NCBI GenBank assembly: GCA_907163375.1
Contig: CAJQUW010016173.1
Coordinates: forward strand, 124,001-188,000
DNA from: Prostheceraeus crozeri
Lineage: Eukaryota > Platyhelminthes > Polycladida > Euryleptidae
Direction: 5' to 3'
DNA length: 64,000 nucleotides
Position 1 is the stretch's first letter. Each line of letters opens with the position of its first letter. The notes under the pieces were generated by a model. It was given only the letters and a program-made list of their open reading frames with translations, did not search any database and had not been told where the DNA came from. Position numbers and translations under genes: made by a program. Of this stretch, positions 11,610-25,654 are shown piece by piece.

Positions 11610-14600
11610 TTGATTTGCTGATGATAATCAAGAGTTGGTCAAACGGAGTGAATAAAATTAATCGTATGCAAAAAAGCCATGGACTTCCAACGATTAATCA
11701 AAAGAAGGATATGGACCTCTAGAATTTTTTGGATCAAGATGGATAATTTATTTTTTAGGATCAATGCTTGTTTTATTCGTTATAACAAGATTCAATGTAA
11801 ATCATTTGCGAGTTGATAGATTAGATGCAACTAATAATGAAAGCAGGACAAAATAAAATAGACGCAGAACTAGTCAAATTATGATATTAAATTCAAACTT
11901 CTACCTATTGGTTGGCAATGACTAAGAAATGGCTTGGATAATTCCTTACTTCTCATTTGCGCTTGAATACCGCATGTTGGCAATTATTCGCTATCATGAA
12001 TCACATATGATCATTCCAAAACCATTCCTTCCGGCCAGTCGTACGTCTTAGTGCGCATTTATATTTGTTTGCCGCCGACACAGTATGCAATCTTGCTCAC
12101 ATGCCAATATACTACGTACATGTATGAAACAGGACTTTTGTTTAGTCATTGCAAATTTGGTTTTGCAATTTCTGTTTTAGTCAATTATGCAACCTTTCAG
12201 ATTCAAAATCATTTAATTCATCTTCTGTAGATACAGCTGGAGTGGATTCAGAATACTTTAGAGATATTCAGAAAGCAATTAGCAAATCTTTGGAATGAAA
12301 AGTTAAATGCAATTGTTGCTCGATTTTTACTTATATATGTTTTTATCCACTCATTAGAATAATTGAGTTTACACTGAATGAATAATGACACTTTTAAGCG
12401 CATTTTAGCTTCAAAATATCACACACGCACGGTGAGTTAAGTGGTTGGCAGGGCTCTCACTAAATATACTGTTTCTTATTAGTAATTTTTTGACTGTCAT
12501 GAATCACACTTGGATTCATAACAAGCAACTGATCTCACATTTACCTCATCATGAGATGTTTAAGTTTGGTGTAAATTCCTTGTCTGAAGACAACAAAAAC
12601 ACTCCATCTCATACAGAATTTTGTTTACAATTTATATTCACTTATTCAATTTTATCAACAGCCTTCAAAATTTGAACATCAAGATTTAAATGTCAACAAC
12701 AGTCAAGAAAGGGTACACTCGACTGTTTACGATTCGGTTACGTTATCGAATTGTAGTACAGATACAGTAGAATATTTAAATGACAGGATTCCCAACCTAG
12801 TAGATTAAATGTTCATGTTTTGCTACCTTTTTGAAATGTGCGCGCGTGGCGCATTTTCTTCGCAGTTACATGTGAATGGTTAAACGGAAGGAGAGAGACA
12901 AGTAACTGCTGAGAGACAAGGAGAACGAAGCTGGCTCTTCTGTTTCATTCCACAATTTCTTTATCGTCACAGGTAGATGAGATCTTGGAATGACGCAGAT
13001 GGTCGAATCTAGATAGCTCTAGTCTACGTTTATTCGGGGGTATTACGAGACCCTCCACAACATAATTGATAGATAGATAACGACTTAGATAGATAAAGGA
13101 GCGTAGTTGAAAATCCTTGTCAAGTTTTCGAGTGATTATTAATCGTGTACTTGTGCTTCAGAACATAACGCGGCTCCTTCTTTTGTCGATTGACATTGTC
13201 TCTTCAAACCAGTCTCATAACATCGGACTTATCCTTATCTTTCAAAGTTGAGAGACTAATTCGGAAGGCTCGATAGCAAATTATTGTCTCATTGTAGGAA
13301 GTGTTCAATGACCTAGTGACTAACGACTTTGTGCGACGTTAATAACTGAGGAGAGTTAAATCGAACGTTGATTGCCATTTGCCAATTATACGAAACTTGG
13401 CCGATGCAAAATTGAAGTTCAAGCGCATGTATATGATGATTGTATTAGAATCGTCGACTAGTTTTCGGAAGACAAAGGTGCGCCGAATTGTTAGACCGAG
13501 AATCAGAGTTAATTTTCTAATAAGTACAGGACAGATAACCCTGACGCTGAAATAGCGGATAAGATTAAAGAAATCATTTAGTTTATAAAAATTGTGTTGC
13601 AGCAGTTTTTAACATTTCTATGCTTGTTAGTCGATGAAAATGTACTCATTGATGTGAAAGATATTGGTAGAAATTAGGCATGAGTGTCCTGAAGAAAAAG
13701 TCCTCCTTTTCGGATAGCGAAAGTTTCGAACTCTATTTTCTTACACCATTAAACGCCAAAATCATGAGTTACTATTGAATTTTTTCGCAGCGCTATCAGA
13801 ATTATCCTGGATATTTCAAACAATTAAAACTGGATTATCCAAACACAAATGATACTCGATAGCAGTAGAAAGCGGATCCCACGAGGTTACTGACCAGTCG
13901 CACTGAAATGTTTTTTAAGACTATGACATTGGCCTACCTTTTCACCCCAAAAACAGCAATGTCGCAGGTTTTTCGATATTTTATTTTCTACGTCCATTTT
14001 GTCAAGTATGAACACCTGTTTAGTACAAAAATCATTGGATCGGCAGGATGAACATTTTAAAAACATGTTGTGTTTGATCACTTGCAATACCATCTTCACC
14101 CAATGATTGAATTGTCATGTATGTGTTGGACAAACCTGTAATTAATCAATCCAACCATATAATTTCCTTTAAGTGACAAAAACAACCAAGTGCTTGCGCA
14201 AATTCTCGTCATTTGATTAATTTCAACATCTACTAGGCGCAGATTTTGATCTTTCCCACTGAATGCGCCTTGATGTGTAGGACTTAATTTATTACTAATA
14301 GCTAATGAATTTGTTATCATTGAGCAAGAGAATCGGTAGTTGAACCAAAATAAGCGCTATCACTTGATAAGTATGTGTTTCGGTATTTACAATCATTCTT
14401 ATCATATTCGTTTTTCCATCGACTCAAAATGATGATCTCTCTTTAAATGAAACATGCAAAGTGAGCGACTGAAAGTCTGAATAAGTAAGCGACAATATTC
14501 GTAGTTGTAAATAGCAAAATAATGGTACCGGACCCGATCAGTCCATGATTCAGAAGTTGCACCTTACTTGCCAATGATTCAGGCTAGCACTGCTATAATC

Positions 14601-17600
14601 CAAACAAAAAAATTGGTTGCAGCTATATTTGTAAATAAGTCATTGAGCAAACAAGCGAAAAAAATAAAGAATATCAGTCCATGATTGAGAGATCAAAACA
14701 AAATAAGGAGAAAACTGCAGTAGATGAATCAAACACTGAGTTTCAAAATACCATTCATGTCGGATTTAGGAGAAATCATATAATTTTCTTATTGTCCTAA
14801 TGTCTAAGGAAAACTTCATATAATTCACCATTTTATCTTAAATAGAATCACGCTTGCAGACAACACAAACATGAGCTCCATTTTCAGACAAATTTGAGAG
14901 TAAGTGCCAAACGGCAATTAGAATGAAGTATGTGTAAGAGATTCAAGCATCGACGGGTCAAAATACAAAGGCAATTTAACAATTTACTCACTGGGTTGTC
15001 ACGAACATAACTTGACATAGTTGTATATCGCAGGACATACTTGTCACAACTAGGAACGAGCGAAAATTTGAATAAGAAAGGATTTTCCCTCAAAGTTAGC
15101 AATCAAGCAAACAATGCACCATGTCACCACTTCAAACATTGATGACAAGACTAGAGAAGTTGACAACGACAAAAGTGTTCATACCGCCAATTACACATTT
15201 TAAAAAGCACCATCGATTTTCAAAGATCAACAAAACGCAAACCTTTTCAACAATCTACTAGTCTTTGTTTCAAGACAATGTAGCATACATCGTTGGTTAC
15301 TTTTCATCATGTAATGTGGCTACGGGAAGAGAATATCTGATAAGTTATTCAACTCAACTCACCCATCCAATACTACACATAGCTAGAAAATTGTCATCAT
15401 GAACTTCGAAAGATTTAAATATTTAGATGCTAGTGATGCGAAGTAAATAACACGAGTTTTACCATAGATCTACCAAGAGATGGATGTGGATTCGCTGTCA
15501 ATCGATTGCTTAGGAAATTTGTGAAATATGAGTAAATTTTGTATTTATGCATCTGACCACTTCATTCTGCTATGTTCAGTTGATTTTTACTAATTTAACA
15601 TTGATTACTACATGCATATTGAATCAACACGATATTCAATACTAAAAAGAGCTACGTGTCTTTGAAAAAAACAAATATCAACGTTTTGCTGCTAGCAGGA
15701 CCAGTCTATAATAATTGTACTCGATTCAACCTAAGTGCAATTACGAAGATTCATGTTTACCTGACTTCTATGGTCTTCTATCTACTCTACATGTTGATGA
15801 ATACTAGTACTATTATGCATTTATATATAATGTATTTGAAGTTCATTGTTCTATAGTTTCATAATCATACATTTATTACGCAACCTAGTAATGAACACAT
15901 AGATTAAGCATAAGCGACAGGTCAGATTAGGAACAGTTCGAAAACCAGACTCTATCCGGACATCGTTCGACCATTTTCTACGCGAAACTGAGCATTTTGA
16001 AATTTGAAAATTGACACAATAAACTTCATCAGAAGCAATTATGTGATTGCTTCACCAATTCAGAAGTTATTGCAGGTAGCTCTATCTACATGCTACTTAA
16101 CGGGGAAAATACAAACTATGTCAACCTAGAAATTCAGCAATTTAATGGGCGGCTATGTAGCTATAACAACTTTGGTCTTGTCATTCCTAGAAAAGTGGGC
16201 TGTCAAAGCGGCTATGTGGACAGATTTGGGGAGATTGTAATGTCATTAGGCCATGCTATTGTACTAGGGTCCGCAGTTGAAAATACATTTTCGATGCAAG
16301 TCTTAGTGTACACAAATTTGTGTTCAATTATGAGGAAAGACACAGCAGATGCTCAACTGTTTTTTTAACAATGAACTTTGACAAAATAGCACATGCCCAA
16401 CCTCAGAAAGGGCAAAGCTGATGTCAACACTAACCAGCAAAATTTAGTACTTTGATGTCACAAAATTTTCTGAGAAATGCAGACCACCAATTCTAAGGTC
16501 AATGATGCTACAGTCAATTACAAATGCTGCGATTGTAAAAATTCTTATTGCACACCTTTGAGGTGCTGGTCTTACCATTCGTGGGTGCATTACAAGAGTG
16601 GCATTAGTGGGATCCGATTTTTTTATGATTTGAACTAGCCATCAACGGTATACTGACTGCCTAATTGCAGATTTTGGATTTGATGATGAATTACACATGG
16701 TTCATAGTAAAGTTGTTGTTTCCATTTCATCATTTAGAAATCTAGAGAGAATTAATACACAATTTAGCTGCGGAGTGAGTACACGGCTAGGCTGATTATG
16801 CAATATTTATCTTTAATAGAAAACTATAAGCATTGTATCTATTACTCAATGTCCAATCTGCGGTGTGCGTCCGTGTCAGTGTCTTTCGAGTGTTTCTAGA
16901 ACTCTTTCATAATTCTTACTTTTTTAAGTCATGACTTAATATTTCTGGTCATGCGCAGGATCCAGTTAAACACTGATTTCAAGCTCAAATTCCGCTTTTT
17001 CCATAGACCAGGTCTGCGGATGGTTCAGGTTGAGAGCATTGCCTCAGAGTCAAACATTTCTAATGCCGCTAAAAGAGTCTTCACTTGATGTGCCAGAATT
17101 CATCCCCCCTTGTACCCTCCTATGGACAAAGCACAACACAAATGATAAGGCTCAATCCAACCGTGTTCGTGTTTGTGTCATGAACGCAGACCTACAACTG
17201 AACACATAACATCAAAATCTACCATCAAGAGCTATAAAAATTCATCTTGCAAAAAACGTGGTAGAGGAAGTGAGATGTGATACTTACTTCCATTACTCGG
17301 CAGTTTCAAAACAAGAAAATACAAAATTGTCATCTTTTTCGAACTCTTCTTTAGCAATCTTCAATCTCTTCCTCACACCTGTCACTCAAATCTCTTTAAC
17401 GTTAAAATCATCTCTCACAACGCATTCTTTCACAGCAATCCACCGAAGTTAATAACAGAAGCACATCAAATCGAGAAGCGAGAAAAAAGCGGAAGACGAA
17501 GTCGATTTCCACCAACGAGATAGCACTTGTCCCCAGATCACAATAACGCCAATAACATGCGCAGTAGAATCTACTTCGCTTGCAATGCTAAAAAATTTGA

Positions 17601-18729
17601 AATATTATGAAACTACTCTGGGAAGCAGCAAGACTGAGTTCAGAATAAATTTAGAAATATTTTTTCACTACAGTCACAGAGCGGTTATCAGTTTCCGCAA
17701 TCTACCAGCGGCAAGTCACGTTCCAGCTCGATAAAAAATTCTTGCATATAAGTAAAGGTATTGACACAGACAGGCCAAACTATGTCTTTGCCTGGAAACC
17801 AATGGCCACTACAATGACAATTTCAACAAGTAAATAAAACCTTTGTATTGGTAATTGTATATTTTGAAATTTGATTTCTCTGCTTAATATTCAAATTCCT
17901 CTACGCCAATGTGAACATATGTAGCATCTTGCTTCCTACTATAGTATCAGCATAATTGAAGGAATAGAGAATAAATGAACCCCACACTGCTCACATTTTC
18001 CAGATCTACCGATAAGTTTTAGTTCAAGATGGCAGATTTCTGACTTTTATAAAAATTCTGAAAAATCTCCTGAAACGGTTAGCAACGACTTTTAATTCTG
18101 GAATACTCAACAGGCCCAAGTCCATAATGACCGAGCCACGGAGATCTTTGGGAAAAACAGCAGAAAATCGTACATATTTCCTCAGCTAGCAAAAACGAAA
18201 AGTAATGCCAATTGAAGTCAACCCATTAATTAATTAATCGATGAGAAAAATCTGTCAAATGAGCAACTAATTTTTTGTATTGGGAATTGACTGCGATTGA
18301 TTGGCATAAAGGATCAATCTCGGCTTCATCTTTTTTCAATCTTTATGAACGTTCGCCTCAATCAAACGTCCTTTCTTGCCGGGAGAAGTGCGGTCTATAT
18401 ACTTACACAGACACTGTATTTGCTATTTAATGGTGTCAATTCAATAGCAAAATCTAGATCCAGGAAGGGCGGTAGCTGCATACTTGCCCCACTGCTGACT
18501 TTGGATATTTCGGGATTAAATTCAAAACATTTCGACACCTGCCTGTGAATGCTAGGCTCATAAAGATACCTCATACGCATCGTCTACATTACCTGTCATG
18601 ATTAACAACGAATAAAGCAGTACGGAATGCTAGTACATTATGGAGGTAATGAGTGTTATGATGAATGAGTTTGTTGGAGAATGTGATGAAATTAAAGAAT
18701 GGTCGTGCAGATACTTGATGCAATCGCTT
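11610..18729. other. Spacer, no supported gene
   Basis: Seven kilobases of AT-rich DNA with scattered chance frames, the longest 92 codons at 16090-16368. A hammerhead-like string occurs at about 13689-13731 (see findings). I see no clear repeat pair, tRNA-like fold or protein homology. Confidence 0.5.
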
Positions 18730-18737
18730 AATTCATC

Positions 18738-19325
18738 GATGATATTTCTCTTAATGAGGTGAGGGAAGCTATAAAGAATCTGAGAAACGCCAACGCGCCG
18801 TTCGTGCTAGAATCGTGTCAGCCTGGCACAAATGGAAGGACATCGCCAGTCTACTCAGAAACCGCCACATTCCACTCAGGTGCCGAGGTAACGTGTACAA
18901 CTGTTGCATCAGGCCTGTACGTTACGGTGCTGAATCCTAGAACGTCACTCAACATCTGATTCAACAACTCCGGTCATGTGAAAGAAGAATACTTCGCTAC
19001 ATGAGTGGCATTTCACTGTTTGATCGGATCGATAGCGCTACCGTGGCAAGCAGGTGTGGCTTCACACCGTTAGACGAAGCAATCAGAGAGCGGAGGCTTC
19101 GGTGGTTCGGACATATCAAGCGTCGAAATATAGATGAACCAATCAGGCAGGTACTCGACGTGATGGTCGAAGGTTCCCGTCTTCGTGGAAGACCGAGGAA
19201 GACATGGCTCCAAATCGTCAATGAGGACATGCTGGAGGTGGGAATATTTGCGAGTGATGCTCAGGACCGTTCTCGATGGAGAAGTCTCACATCGTTCAAC
19301 CCTCAACAGAAGAGGAAATGAAGAC
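18738..19325 (+). pseudogene. Internally deleted LINE reverse transcriptase
   Basis: The start (18738-18798) encodes DISLNEVREAIKNLRNA, like the segment just before the reverse-transcriptase fingers of LINEs (usually followed by KAPG). It joins abruptly, in another frame, at about 18800 to the C-terminal part: VRARIVSAWHKW, then RCRGNVYNCCIRPVRYGAES, then ERRLRWFGHIKRR and GRPRKTW. That C-terminal module is common in animal LINE polyproteins. The whole catalytic palm, including the YADD region, is absent, so a large internal deletion is present. A TAG at 18938-18940 stands where the family has a tryptophan codon. The remainder is open to 19321. It is a dead copy and cannot encode a polymerase. 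The clade was not resolved. Confidence 0.75.
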
Positions 19326-22300
19326 GTTAAAAGGAGAAAGTAAAAATAAAAAGCAATCGCTTCTAAATTAAGAGCTAATTATTCAAACTAATTTACAATT
19401 AATTGCGGATTGCTTGCCCAAGTTGGCAATCAAGATTAATTAATTGGTGATGTTGCAATTAGTATTCTTCTAATCAATTATTTCAAATCCTTGAACTAAC
19501 TGTTGATGTATCAGAAGAAGCGAGATGAGAACACTATGGAAAGAAAGACACTGATGAACGCTTCGTAAGTGCGATGATTAATGACTAATTAGAGGGGTAT
19601 TGCATCCTCGACTTCTGGACAACTAATGCTAAGGGAGCAGCAGAATTGTACGGAGCTGAATGGAAGGGACGGTCAGCACTATGAAGTTAAGGTCACCATC
19701 CTTCTTCGAAAGTAGGGGTTCGGGGAAACGGCAAGGATTAAAAAGCTTTGAAATGTCATTGAGTTGGTTGGAAAATTGACGATGGAAATGTCTAAAACCT
19801 GGAAAAGGAAGCGGCAACAAGCATCTGTCATTTAGATTTGCCGTGCAAATTTCGTAATCGCGATGTGTATGTGAAATGAATGCATGTGCAGATTGCTGAA
19901 TTGAAATGTCATCCGACATCACCCTCTTATAACATGCGTACTGCCACAACGGCAGTCTCAAATCCTTGTAAGGGTTACCATAGCCAATTCAGTAATGATA
20001 ACATGGCAATATTAACGTCGAGATCTTGTTACAGTCTCGACAATCTTGAGACAGGGCTCATTGGTCAATTACAGTGCATGGATTCAGTTCCAACCACAAA
20101 CAAAGCAGTACCTACAGAGAAAGGTCATGGAGCTCCAACTGTCAACACCTCAATTCTGAGAAATTAGAAAATCTCTTCCTCTGTCAATCCCCGACTTTCG
20201 AGCAAAAGCTATTGTGGGATTAAGAACAATTTCATGAGCACTTTTGACTTTGAGCTTGAGAAATGCTGCACAGCCTGATTAGAAAAGTGACTTCGATAAA
20301 CCAAATGAATTTGCTATGACAGTGGAGTGCTAATTCTTCAAGTTCGGGTCGTACAACATGTGAAGGATAGTAAATTATTATGGAGCAACGAAAATAATTT
20401 GTTCCGCAGCTTAGTGATGCAAAAACTGCACTCGGAAAAGTGCGACTTCCCATCTACGAATTTGATTAACAGTAAAAGGCATGTCTAAACAGCAGCTTTA
20501 TAGGAACCTTTCTATGAAGACTTATCTAGACCTATCGAAATAGTTTAATCTGAACAGACTAAGTAAGATCTTGAGACTTAGGATGCAATTCAGAAACGAG
20601 TTTTAGATAATCATGATTGCTGCCAATTTCTTAACTACTTCAAAGTATTTCAGATAGGTGGAACATTGAGATACAACAAGGTGTACGCTGCAGACCTACC
20701 TAAGTATTTTTTGCACTTATAGTAGACACAACAGGGTCTTGTCATTTAGGAATGTATGCGCTTTTATCACTACCGCTGTTATGGATGGCGGGCCCAAATC
20801 AAGCCACAATCAGAATGTTCATCAGAGGGGAGGAAGAACTCAGAACACCACCTTGATAGCATGAAATCTCCTATGAACATAACATCTGTCTACTATAGCC
20901 TCGACACTCGAAATTGGATATGGGAACAAAAAAGCAAAAATCGCATCGGATTATGAATCACAACCAGAGACTGAATGACAAGAATTTTAATAGCGAAAAT
21001 CAATATTATTATGACCTTAGAATTTCATGTCATGCATTTGTCAATACAATATTATGAATTATTTGTAGCTAGTGTTGCTAATGTTGAAGCAAGAAAATTA
21101 ACTTTCTTGTTCATTTGAGTAATTTAATGATATATTGTTCAATAAAAGACAGATTATACAAAACACGAAAAAAGACACTAATTTAATTGTAATCGCAACA
21201 TCCACACTGCGATTATGATTGGAATAAGGAAAAGTACCCGTTGAAAATGAGCTAATTTCACCAAAATGACCGATTTAGTTTATCACAAACTTCATTTTTT
21301 GTTTCTCAATATTTAGTTACCTCGAAAATATTTCACAAAATCCTTTATCTCAACTGGTTTCCTTTGAGAATGACTATCCAACTTTTTTTGCATTATTTTC
21401 TGATTACCCTAAAAAGGGGCTGACATCGCTGTTCTTTGACGCACGAAAGGTACATTTTATACTGGTGCATACAGAGATACATAGCTATCACAAAATGACT
21501 GAAAAATCAATATTTATTGAAACCGACTGAGACAAAATAACTCATAATATAGCCATAAATTTGATCGCATTTACTAAAAGACATCAATGGTATGCATCGC
21601 AGGAAATATCAAAAATTAAAGCATGCATAAATTCTATCACCTGCTCTTCTTTCGCTTCTACTATTGATTCAGCTGTCTAAGAGGTTTCTATTCTACAACA
21701 TAAATATCAAGATCATTTAATAGTCTACCCAGAGTGCACCCGACACCGCATTTGTCTGTTCATTATAAATGCTGTGAATAGAAGGAATCGTATGTGTCTT
21801 TCCTATTCGCTGATGCGCTGTAATTATTTCATTGGATGAAAATGAACCGATTAGCCATCATTAACAAACTGTTCATTTACTAGTCAGTCACAGCAGCGCA
21901 AATTACTAGACATGAAAATATCTGCCGCTGTCTTTTATCCCAAAATCACAAACGGGCACAAGGCCATGACATTGGTAAGAAAAGGAAGACCTATGCGCAT
22001 TGATGCCATCTAGAAATAATGCGGGGCGTCTTTTGAAGACAGAAAAACAACACCGACACAGTGATGGGACAAACTTTGCTCATAAACAAGACATTCGAGA
22101 CAAAAACTCAATACGACCGAAGGATAAACCAAGGATTACTCGAATGGATGAGAATCTGGTTAAAGTTGGAGGCCGACAGACGTATAGGGTAACGACAACG
22201 CAGAAGCGCGCGTTCAAACGCACAGATAATTGTTATTCTTACTAAGTAGAGCCATCCTTCATATGGTGCGCGCTTAATCCAAAGACAATTGAGTAAGATC

Positions 22301-22813
22301 CAAGATCAGATCTAATTGTTTTAACCAATACCTGAATAGCAATAATTCCTGTGCGACCTCACCCGAATTATCATGTGCCACCTAACATCCGCCTAGTGTC
22401 ACATGTTTTTCCAATGCATAAATCTGTCTACCATTACGATTATGGACTCGACAATAGACAATATGCTTTCTCGCATTGTTTTTTAAGGATTTGGTTACAC
22501 GCACGTTCGGCAATAGCCGAAACCTTAATGCAGCAACTATGGCAAATCAACTCCATGGGTAGATCAACAGCTATTAGCAAAAATCAGTGAAATCTCATTT
22601 AGTCTACGTACATGGTGCCCGCGCTATTTGCTCAAAAATTTTCCAGAAATTTCGAAAAATTTACTGACCATTTGTAGGAAAAAATCAATCTATTTTAAGA
22701 CAAAACGCATTTATTGAAAATCAGTTAATTGACTTCTTAAGTTCGTTCATTTTATCTTTCAGGATGTCGTTCTCCTCACGTTCTCGTTTTCTGCCTCCCG
22801 CAACGCATTTTGA

Positions 22814-22897
22814 TTAAACGAAAGATCTCATATCGGATTGTTTTCCGCCTTGCTTGCCGTCCGCCTCTTCAGCTTCATTTAAAATCAATTCTGATTT
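22814..22897 (-). other. Possible small terminal exon, acidic
   Basis: On the minus strand, a pyrimidine-rich run ending in cag (about 22898-22912) looks like a splice acceptor. It is followed by 27 codons, rich in E, D, K and Q, and a TAA at 22814-22816. Just downstream another frame carries a lysine- and glutamate-rich stretch that could form a short coiled coil (down to about 22735). No family was recognised. It may be a last exon, a decayed exon or chance. Confidence 0.15.
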
Positions 22898-23294
22898 CTG
22901 ACAAGAAAAACTAAAAATCGCAATGAAAATGTACAAATATGAGCTTATAATGAACGATGCTCAACCACGACCACATAACACTTTTTACATAAGATAACTA
23001 TTGGAAATACTCCAAATATAGCGCTAGAGGAGCCTGGTCGCAAATCACAGTCAAATAGAAGTTGTCCTTAATCATAAAGTCAGAATATGAAGAGCCCGGA
23101 ACAGAGCCCCCGAATTATAAATCACTGAAACTTTACCGTTCGTTATGAAAGCTGAAATACATACATGGCTGAAATGGATCAGAAAATATGGTTCTAGTTA
23201 TCTTATGGATAATTTAAATTACTTAATTTATCATACTAATTAATTCATTTCATTATTCCCGATGTTTCAAATCCCAAAACACTAGTACCTATAA

Positions 23295-23405
23295 ATTTTT
23301 GACTTTATAAACTTTTTACTACTGACTTACTTAACTTTGACTCCTTTTTGACTCTACTTACTTTTAAAAATTTCTTCCTGACCTTTCTTGACTCCCTGAC
23401 TGGGC
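23295..23405 (+). repeat. Degenerate TTGACT-type short repeat
   Basis: About ten occurrences of tgact, tgacc or ttgact occur within 110 bp at irregular spacing. It is a low-complexity cluster rather than a true satellite. No function is inferred. Confidence 0.3.
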
Positions 23406-25654
23406 CCCAAGTACGTATGAAACTGTGTGAGACTTCATGCAATTATTGATTATGCCTATTTCAATCTATTAATTCCAATATTTCATTAGGTACATACTCA
23501 TTATTTAATTGTTATGCAATATAATATTATTATATCATTTATATTCATGTCATTAATATGCATATTTAGCTTCAACTCATCGACATATTCAATTGACTTA
23601 ATCTCTGAAATGTTTATAATTCAGAGGATGTTCATTTAATCTGATGACGTGTCTGATCAAAATTCAAAGGTAAAAAATAGCGTGGGAGAAGAAAAACACC
23701 CTAAATTTTTTTGACCGCAGATTTTCATGACGAGATCAGATACTCACAATGCAATATCACACGTGTCAATTTTAACTGAAACAATGCATCAAAATTGAGG
23801 ATGGACTACACTACCCTATATTGACAGCATGCATTATAATTGATTTAATATTGCAGTAACAACAATTTAACAATAACCTTTACTACACAGGTTTACAAAG
23901 CCTGCATTGTTAACTCATGTCATATTAGGGGTCATTATACATTCAACAACATAATGTCTGTATCAGGATCGTATTTACTTTCTTCTTATTGTTGAAATGT
24001 CTAGCGTCATAGCTGGAGTTGGCCTTATGTCATTAGCTAATTTTACGTTTTCAATTAAAAACTTACATTGATACATACATGCGCTTGCATAGGCTTTGTA
24101 TTGCTTATTGTTCATACTAAATCTGGGATGGAAGAATTTTCATTTGGAACCGTAGATGAATCCTAACCAATGCACTGGTTACATGTCTACAGCCTTTTCC
24201 TATTGATTTAATCACTCAGCAAGTAGCATTGAGTTTAAGCTATAGAATCCTCCTAACTTCACTGTTCGTCGCATTACGCATCACCAAAGTCACAAAAAAG
24301 TTTTCAAACTCTCTGTACGCTTCGTCACTTCATAGCATTAATTCTGCTGAGAGTTAATTCATTTATGCATTTACGCCATTAATAGCTGATTTTGTCGAAT
24401 GTTAGCTTCTTTAATGATCTTCAGGTTGGTAGAAACATCAGTTTTATTACTGCCCCTCTAAGATGGAAACTTCAATATAACTATTGAACCTTTCTATATA
24501 AAGACCATTCTTACTGACTTCTGGCCATCCCGATCGCATCAGAAGGTTACGCTGTTAGCCAACATGCTACTGAGATACCAGCACGTCAAATCCTAAGTCG
24601 AAACAGAATGTTACCATCAATTTACACAAAGCTTCCGAAAGTTACTCGTGAAACAACTGCTCCATTTCCATAAAATGCCAGCGGCATGTAGCCATAGGGG
24701 TCAAAATAATTCCTCGAGATATTTCATTTTAATTTCATGTACATTCCATTACGAGCAATCAAACAAATCAAAATTATGATTTGCGATAGATTGAAATTTT
24801 CATATATTGCCCAATACACCTCAAGTATTTACAATCACATGCCGTGCTATGCAGTTGAACGATGGATTTAAGTCGAACGAACGTAAATTGCGTAAGATAG
24901 CTGACAACAACTACATCTGGAATCGAACATAAACAACGAATAGTACACCTGAAATTCATCAAAGGAAGTTACCATCCAGCAGACACTGTACACAACGGAA
25001 ATTCCCACATCAAGTGATAAACTTCAACAAACGTATAAGTTTCCAACTATTTATCAGTTGACTTATCTCCAGACACAAAGAGAAGTGATAATATTCAATA
25101 TCCAAGCAAGTACAATTTTACTTGCGAAAAGATTTTACGAGAACACAAACGTCATTGCTGAACTCATAGATCATATAATTTGTTGGATAATAATTTGCTC
25201 TCATTATGAAGTGAAACGTGCTGCCATCATTATGAGTAAGAAGGAATCAACGGAACATTCGAGAATTACGTTTTTCGACGACTGGGATGTCTTAATACTT
25301 GCATCGACGTAGCTAATGCTGTCCCTGGACGCATGATGTTCTCCCTACGAATTATTCAATACCAAGATTTGAAGACCAGGTCGCGCTCTGCTTCGAATAA
25401 GTCATATAAAACGATTTCTGCGATGTAGGCTATAGCATGTTTTCAGAATAATTTATTGGCAGGATATATAATTGATACCACAGAAATCTCCATTGCTTTC
25501 ACGAGTCGTAACTACGGTTTGAAAAGCAAACACGCGTTTGCATATTTCCCATAATTAATACTCGTAATTACTAATACGAATACATACACTTACTATGTAA
25601 CAAAAAATTGAGTTAAGTTGGTGATTTTGTAAATCTTTCACCCGTGAAATAGAG

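Larger units (their letters stand above)
19330..25650. other. Spacer, no supported gene
   Basis: AT-rich DNA. The first 1.5 kb is less AT-rich and could be very old decayed repeat, but I could not match it to a family. Open frames at 19629-19961 (minus), 19880-20167 and 22000-22245 have no recognisable domain. A degenerate TTGACT-type repeat and one small candidate exon within this stretch are listed separately. Confidence 0.45.

Noticed and set aside
19400-20800. Possible very old retroelement remains after the LINE fragment
   Set aside because: The composition is less AT-rich and a few short segments look protein-like, but no ordered set of motifs could be recognised, so no element is called.
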